Shown here: positions 59,257 to 64,000 of the stretch, in pieces
Layout of the letters: every line of letters begins with the position of its first letter
Numbering within the stretch: the stretch's first letter is position 1
Origin: Segatella copri
Lineage (GTDB): Bacteria; Bacteroidota; Bacteroidia; Bacteroidales; Bacteroidaceae
DNA: 64,000 nt
Assembly: GCF_019127135.1 (NCBI RefSeq)
Contig: NZ_JAHOEA010000001.1
Span: 62,001 to 126,000 of the forward strand
Direction: 5' to 3'
Notes under the pieces: generated by a model
What the model was told of the DNA's origin: nothing
Database searches by the model: none
Seen by the model: the letters and a program-made list of their open reading frames with translations, nothing else
Translations under genes and position numbers: made by a program

Positions 59257-60690
59257 ATGAAACAGACATCTGTAACACAGGAATCTAAGGGATTCTACAA
59301 ACTGAATTGGCTACAACGCATCGGATTCGGATCTGGCGACTTGGCACAAAACCTCATCTACCAGACCATCTGCATGTATCTGTTATTCTTCTACACCGAC
59401 ATCTACGGACTCAATCCGGGTGTGGCTGCCACCATGTTCTTGGTGGTTCGCTTGGTCGATGTACTTTGGGACCCGTTGGTAGGAACTTATGTAGATAAGC
59501 ATAATCCGCGTTGGGGTAAGTATCGCTCTTATCTCGTTTTGGCGGGTTTGCCACTTACTGTTCTTGCCATCCTCTGCTTCTGGAATGGTATGGAAGGACA
59601 GACAGAAACCATCAAACTTATCTATGCCTATGTAACATACGTAGGCTTGTCTATGCTCTATACATTGATTAATGTACCTTACGGAGCCTTGAACTCTTCG
59701 CTGACTCGCGATACAGACGAGATAACCATTCTCACCTCTGTACGTATGTTTATGGCAAATGTGGGTGGACTCTGTGTATCGGCAGGTGTTCCAATCCTGG
59801 TAGCCATGCTCGCTGCAGCCAAGGATCTTCCTATTGAGATGGCGCTCTTCATGGGTTTGGGCTCTTTGCCATCTTTCATCTTTATGCCACTGGTTCCTGC
59901 CATCAAGAAAAAGGTGGGCAAGAAGAATATGTTCTACATCTTCCTTACTGTGGCTATCGTGGGTATGGCGATGCTTTATATCATCAGCAAGATGGGACCT
60001 GTAAAGGATCATATCACGCTGGTTTATATCGCTCAGTTCATCAAATCAACAGGCGTAATCGTAGCAACAGGATATATGTGGGCTCTGATTCCAGAGGTTA
60101 TCTCTTTTGCAGAATATACCAGCGGCAAGCGTATTGCCGGCATCGTCAATGCCCTGACCGGTATCTTCTATAAGGCAGGTATGGCTCTGGGTGGTGTTAT
60201 TCCTGGTGCAGTTCTTGCATGGACCGGTTATCAGGCAGCTGCAGCTCAGGAGAGCAACTCTCTTCCTACCAACAGTAATGCTTGGTTTGTTGCCATGCTG
60301 ATTTTTGCCCTGGTAGGTTTCGCCCTTCTGGTATTCTGCTTTACCCAAACCAAGGAACGTGTGGTAATGGATGAGAAGGAAACCAAGAATGTTAAGGTGA
60401 GTGACCTGTGGACAGAATTCTTCCATAACCGTCCTCTCCGTATCGTGGCACTCTTCTTCATTACAGCCTTCGCCATGATGTCGGTAGGTAATGCTGCCGG
60501 TGCTTACTTCATGAATGATCTGGAGCAGCAGACTCCTCTGGCACAGGAGGGTATCCGTTGGCTGGTATGTGTGATTCCTGCCATCTTGCTGGGCTTGGCG
60601 ATGTTCATCATCTCTAAATATGAGTTGACAGATGAGGTCATCGACGACATCAATAAGAAGATTGAAGCCCGACACAAGGAAGAAAACTAG
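59257..60690 (+). CDS. GPH-family sugar:cation symporter (xylo-oligosaccharide transporter candidate)
   Basis: The 477-residue inner-membrane protein has 12 hydrophobic segments and the glycoside-pentoside-hexuronide (MFS_2) signatures. These are RIGFGSGDLAQNLIYQ at the N-terminus, DVLWDPLVGTYVDK and WGKYRSYLVLAGLP in loop 2-3, and TRDTDEITILTSVR later. In this operon it would bring xylose or short xylosides from periplasm to cytoplasm, where the signal-less GH43 acts. Specificity is inferred from context. Confidence 0.92.
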   Translation: MKQTSVTQESKGFYKLNWLQRIGFGSGDLAQNLIYQTICMYLLFFYTDIYGLNPGVAATMFLVVRLVDVLWDPLVGTYVDKHNPRWGKYRSYLVLAGLPLTVLAILCFWNGMEGQTETIKLIYAYVTYVGLSMLYTLINVPYGALNSSLTRDTDEITILTSVRMFMANVGGLCVSAGVPILVAMLAAAKDLPIEMALFMGLGSLPSFIFMPLVPAIKKKVGKKNMFYIFLTVAIVGMAMLYIISKMGPVKDHITLVYIAQFIKSTGVIVATGYMWALIPEVISFAEYTSGKRIAGIVNALTGIFYKAGMALGGVIPGAVLAWTGYQAAAAQESNSLPTNSNAWFVAMLIFALVGFALLVFCFTQTKERVVMDEKETKNVKVSDLWTEFFHNRPLRIVALFFITAFAMMSVGNAAGAYFMNDLEQQTPLAQEGIRWLVCVIPAILLGLAMFIISKYELTDEVIDDINKKIEARHKEEN

Positions 60691-60727
60691 AGACTATAAT
60701 TATTAACGAGAAAAATAGATATAAGAT

Positions 60728-61852
60728 ATGAAAAAGATCACAACTCTGGCACTGGGGCTGATGCTTGCTTCAACAGCTTTCGCTCAAAAAGCGAACTCAG
60801 CAGCTCAAATCCCAACATTCCAGGAAACTATGGGTAAGTACTTCCTGGTAGGTGCTGCCATTAATACCGATTTGCCTAATGGACAAGACCCTGCAGGTGA
60901 GGCAGTAGTGAAGAAACAGTTTAACCAGGTGGTTGCCGAGAACTGTATGAAGGGCGAGAAGAATCATCCGGAGGTGAATCGCTTTGATTTCACTGATGGC
61001 GATAAACTCGCTGACTGGGCAGAGAAGAACGGCAAGACCTTGATAGGTCATTGTCTGGTTTGGCATTCTCAGCCACCTAAGTGGATGTTTACCGATGCTA
61101 AGGGTAATCTGGTAAGCCGTGAAGTGCTCATCGGCAGAATGTATAATCACATCATGAATGTGGTTACTCATTATAAAGGTAGAGTAAAGGGATGGGACGT
61201 TGTGAACGAAGCATTCGAGGATGATGGCTCTTACCGCAAGTCTTTGTATTATAAGATTATCGGTCCGGAGTTCATCGAGTTGGCTTTCCGCTTTGCGCAT
61301 GAGGCTGATCCAAACGTAGAACTCTACTACAATGATTATTCTACTTCGAAGCCAGCCAAGCGAGAGGCTATCTGCAAACTGGTTCGCGATTTGAAGGCGA
61401 AGGGTCTCCGCATCGATGCTGTAGGTATGCAGAGCCACAATGGTTTTGATTATCCTGACTATGCTGAGTATGAGAAGAGCATCGAGGCTTTTGCTGGTGA
61501 AGGCGTGAAGGTGATGCTGACGGAGTTGGATATGAACATGCTTCCTAATCCGGAAGGATTCGGCGGAGCGGAAATCAGCCAGAAGTTTGAACTTCAGAAA
61601 AAGTACAATCCATACGTGAAGGGACTTGACAAGAAGGCGCAGAAGCTCTTCAACCAGCGTTATCTCGATCTCTTCAAGATTGTAGAGCGTCACAAGGATG
61701 TCATCAGCCGTGTAACCTTCTGGGGTGTCAATGATGGTCACTCTTGGTTGAATGGCTGGCCTATCCCTGGCAGAACCAACTATCCACTGCTCATCGACCG
61801 CAACAACGAGGTGAAGCCAGTGGTGAAGGAAATCGTAAAACTCTTTAAATAA
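60728..61852 (+). CDS. Endo-beta-1,4-xylanase, family GH10
   Basis: GH10 enzymes cut the xylan backbone with retention. The 374-residue product has a cleavable signal peptide (to about AFAQ) with no lipobox, so it is probably periplasmic. It is a single catalytic domain without carbohydrate-binding module. It shows GHCLVWHSQPPKWMF, the acid/base Glu161 in WDVVNEAF, and the nucleophile Glu266 in MLTELDMN. WGVNDGHSWLNGWP lies near the end. It sits 37 bp after the transporter and 9 bp before GH43. It likely acts on imported oligosaccharides. An additional surface xylanase, expected in a complete locus, is not in the window. Confidence 0.95.
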   Translation: MKKITTLALGLMLASTAFAQKANSAAQIPTFQETMGKYFLVGAAINTDLPNGQDPAGEAVVKKQFNQVVAENCMKGEKNHPEVNRFDFTDGDKLADWAEKNGKTLIGHCLVWHSQPPKWMFTDAKGNLVSREVLIGRMYNHIMNVVTHYKGRVKGWDVVNEAFEDDGSYRKSLYYKIIGPEFIELAFRFAHEADPNVELYYNDYSTSKPAKREAICKLVRDLKAKGLRIDAVGMQSHNGFDYPDYAEYEKSIEAFAGEGVKVMLTELDMNMLPNPEGFGGAEISQKFELQKKYNPYVKGLDKKAQKLFNQRYLDLFKIVERHKDVISRVTFWGVNDGHSWLNGWPIPGRTNYPLLIDRNNEVKPVVKEIVKLFK

Positions 61853-61861
61853 TAAATAACA

Positions 61862-62824
61862 ATGAAAGCAAGATATTTGTTCCCAAAGGATTATATGGCA
61901 GATCCATCTGCCAATGTGTTTAACGGTCGCCTGTATGTTTACCCATCTCATGACTGGGATAGCGGCGAAAGCTTCGACGATGATGGCGGTCACTTCCAGA
62001 TGAAAGACTATCATGTTCTCTCTATGGACGACGTGATGGATGGTGAGGTAACCGATCATGGCGTAATTCTCGATGTGAAGGATGTGCCATGGGCTGAGAA
62101 GCAGATGTGGGACAACGATGTAGTGGAGAAGGATGGCAAGTACTATCTTATCTTCTCTGCCAAGGATTATAATGGCGTGTTCCATCTTGGTGTGGCTGTG
62201 GCTGATAAGCCAGAAGGTCCATTCGTTCCGAATGCCGACCCAATCCGCAAGTCATACAGCATCGACCCTTGTGTGTTCAAGGATGATGATGGCAAGATTT
62301 ACTGCTACTTTGGTGGTATCTGGGGCGGTCAGCTTCAGTGGTACAAGGACAACAAGGCACTGAAGGATGAGCATCTTCCAGAGGGCAAGGAGAATCCGTT
62401 GCCATCTCGTGTAGCCCTGATGACTGATGATGTGCAGCAGTTTGCAGAAATGCCAAAGCCTGTTGTCATCGTTGACGAGGAGGGTAAGGTATTGCCAGCC
62501 GATGATCCGCATCGCTTCTTCGAGGCTAGCTGGATGCACAAGTATAAGGGCAAGTATTACTTCAGTTACTCTACAGGTGATACCCATTATCTCTGCTATG
62601 CTGTAGGTGATAATCCTTATGGACCATTTACTTATAAGGGTGTTATCCTGGAGCCTGTAGTAGGTTGGACAACCCATCACAGTATCTGTGAGTACAAGGG
62701 ACAGTGGTATCTTTTCCATCACGACTGCGTGCCATCTAATGATACAACCTGGCTTCGCAGCGTAAAGGTGGCTCCTCTTTTCTATGACGAGAATGATAAC
62801 ATCTTGCCGGTTCAGCCAGAATAA
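61862..62824 (+). CDS. Glycoside hydrolase family 43 (beta-xylosidase or arabinofuranosidase), cytoplasmic
   Basis: The 320-residue five-bladed propeller has no signal peptide, so it should act in the cytoplasm. The catalytic base candidate is Asp14 in YMADPSANVFNGRLYVYPSHD. SIDPCVFKDDDGKIY supplies the middle Asp, and FFEASWMHKYKGKYYFSYS the acid Glu221. The layout is that of short single-domain GH43 enzymes (subfamily 1-like), often beta-xylosidases. It starts 9 bp after the GH10 stop and is the last gene before a terminator. Confidence 0.92.
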   Translation: MKARYLFPKDYMADPSANVFNGRLYVYPSHDWDSGESFDDDGGHFQMKDYHVLSMDDVMDGEVTDHGVILDVKDVPWAEKQMWDNDVVEKDGKYYLIFSAKDYNGVFHLGVAVADKPEGPFVPNADPIRKSYSIDPCVFKDDDGKIYCYFGGIWGGQLQWYKDNKALKDEHLPEGKENPLPSRVALMTDDVQQFAEMPKPVVIVDEEGKVLPADDPHRFFEASWMHKYKGKYYFSYSTGDTHYLCYAVGDNPYGPFTYKGVILEPVVGWTTHHSICEYKGQWYLFHHDCVPSNDTTWLRSVKVAPLFYDENDNILPVQPE

Positions 62825-62908
62825 GAGTATTATAAGTTTTAGTTGACTTTTAGGTTTATAATAGTTTTGACGAATAGTTGATATATAAGTTAATGTTAGT
62901 TTAGAAGG

Positions 62909-62939
62909 AACGGCATCTTCGTGAGGAGATGCCGTTTTT
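62909..62939 (+). terminator. Terminator of the xylanase operon
   Basis: AACGGCATCTTC (62909-62920) pairs with GGAGATGCCGTT (62925-62936; one G.U) around the GNRA-type loop GTGA, followed by T5. Confidence 0.92.
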
Positions 62940-63051
62940 ACATATATGCCTTTTCTTTCTTTTCTTCTCTTTCTGTTTTCTTTTGCTTTTCATCTAATGT
63001 TATTTTTAAGTTATTTCTATCATTTTGTAGGAGATTTTGGATATTTTTATT

Positions 63052-63059
63052 TACCTTTG
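63052..63059 (+). promoter_or_regulatory. -7 box of the DUF5687 gene
   Basis: TACCTTTG, 29 bp before the ATG; TTTTG at 63023-63027 may serve as the -33 element at a long spacing. Confidence 0.5.
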
Positions 63060-63087
63060 TGCCCGTAAACCATAAAAAGAATAATTT

Positions 63088-64000
63088 ATGTTGAGATTAC
63101 TTTTAAGGCTTTGGTGGTTGCAGCAGCGCCGTAACTTCCATAAGAGAGATGCCTTCGTGGCGTGCTACATCATCTTCCTGTATGTGGTGATGGGCGTGAG
63201 CTTTTTTCTCAGCTTCACCGAGAATGGGGGAGAGCTTGGGGGCGAAGACATGCCTGCCCTGTTGGGAGCTGGTATCGTTGTCGGTATGCTGATTCCTGAC
63301 ATCATCATGAAGATGGTGATGAAGCGGGATATTACGGCAATGGATGATTATGTGAAGTCGCGCCCTGTGCCAGAGAAGATTTGGAACAAGTTCCTGCTCA
63401 CTACCAATCTCGTGAGCTTCTGGAACTATGTGCTTCCGGTGCTTATGCTTCCTGTATTTATCTATTTCCTGCCTGTAGGTCAGGTTATTGCCAGCTTCTT
63501 TCTGTTTCTGGCGTTCTCTTATATTGACGGCATCTACATCACCTGCTACCGCAAGGCTACGGAGTGGATTCTGAAATGGCCTTTGATACTGGGATGGATG
63601 GGAATGTTTGCCGTGCTGATAGGGTATATGTTTGTGGCTTCCTTCTTCCCGGTATGGATGGGATGGATAGGTATCTTCTTCCTTGCTGGAGCGGTATTCG
63701 CCGGACTTACCATCTATCTTTATCACGAAAAGATTTATAACGAGCAGAAGCAGAAGGTTTCCAAGTTCCGTGGTTTCCGCCATATCAACCTTTTCAGTCT
63801 GCAATATATCGGAACATTGAGAGCAAAGCGTGTCCGTACGATGGTGATTATGATTACCGCCATCTTCCTTTTCGATGCCTATCTCTTCGCCCTGCTTCCT
63901 GCAGAACCGGGACAGGAGATAGGGGATAAGGTGGCTATGACTACCCTCTATGTGGCGGGTGCCATCCTGCTGCCATCGGTGGTGTTGTCGCAGTGGACCT
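63088..64000 (+). CDS. DUF5687-type multi-pass membrane protein (3' end outside window)
   Basis: The frame from ATG 63088 (MLRLLLRLWWLQQRRNFHKR) stays open to the window edge, giving 304 residues. A basic N-terminus is followed by several hydrophobic segments: YIIFLYVVMGVSFFLSF, VLPVLMLPVFIYFLP, WMGMFAVLIGYMFVASFF and MVIMITAIFLFDAYLFALLP. The pattern DIIMKMVMKRDITAMDDYVKS resembles DUF5687 proteins, which usually pair with an ABC ATPase to form an exporter of unknown substrate. No partner is visible because the window ends. A - strand frame over 63103-63804 is its shadow. Confidence 0.75.
   Translation, partial: MLRLLLRLWWLQQRRNFHKRDAFVACYIIFLYVVMGVSFFLSFTENGGELGGEDMPALLGAGIVVGMLIPDIIMKMVMKRDITAMDDYVKSRPVPEKIWNKFLLTTNLVSFWNYVLPVLMLPVFIYFLPVGQVIASFFLFLAFSYIDGIYITCYRKATEWILKWPLILGWMGMFAVLIGYMFVASFFPVWMGWIGIFFLAGAVFAGLTIYLYHEKIYNEQKQKVSKFRGFRHINLFSLQYIGTLRAKRVRTMVIMITAIFLFDAYLFALLPAEPGQEIGDKVAMTTLYVAGAILLPSVVLSQWT

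Noticed and set aside
60797..62185. 462-aa open frame antisense to GH10 and GH43
   Set aside because: Spans two real genes and their junction; shadow.

Overview
The window looks like a chromosome segment from a member of the Bacteroidota, most likely a gut or rumen Prevotella/Segatella. The evidence is three SusC/SusD pairs, a one-protein hybrid two-component regulator, and many copies of the Bacteroidota promoter pattern TTTG-N19/20-TAnnTTTG. No taxonomic search was possible.

Layout: 0-7.8 kb is housekeeping on the + strand: the 3' part of infB, an Fe-S assembly operon sufB-sufC-sufD-sufS, and rnhB. From 8 to 21.4 kb on the - strand is a likely pectin locus: SusC, SusD, a beta-helix lipoprotein and, separately, a GH28 polygalacturonase. 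A small AT-rich island at 16.2-19.7 kb splits this locus. It holds a hollowed-out radical SAM/SPASM peptide maturase, a translationally coupled 68-aa precursor-like peptide with four cysteines exactly six residues apart, and an outer-membrane barrel protein. A tRNA-Leu(CAA) and a mannose-1-phosphate guanylyltransferase gene follow.

From 23 to 32 kb are single genes: HIT protein, greA (with a terminator in its leader), a Dna2-like nuclease-helicase, and a purine-salvage group (guanine deaminase, NCS2 permease, xanthine phosphoribosyltransferase). An alpha/beta-hydrolase fused to a nucleotidase-like domain and a perfect 201-bp nested inverted repeat lie among them. After an SGNH hydrolase, 33.3-39.1 kb is a repeat-rich accessory region: degenerate arrays in strict 22-nt phase, 66-nt tandem repeats, two AAA ATPase genes (one flanked by 28-bp palindromic direct repeats), and the 3' stub of a group II intron.

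From 39 to 62.9 kb is a probable xylan utilisation locus. It has two SusC/SusD pairs, a GH67-GH35 operon and a hybrid two-component AraC regulator on the - strand, divergent from SGNH esterase - GPH sugar transporter - GH10 xylanase - GH43 on the + strand. The model is extracellular cleavage and import of (glucurono)xylan fragments, periplasmic trimming, sensing by the regulator, transport into the cytoplasm, and final hydrolysis there. The window ends inside a DUF5687-type membrane protein gene.

The most novel-looking items are the decayed RiPP-like island and the phased 11/22/33/66-nt intergenic arrays.
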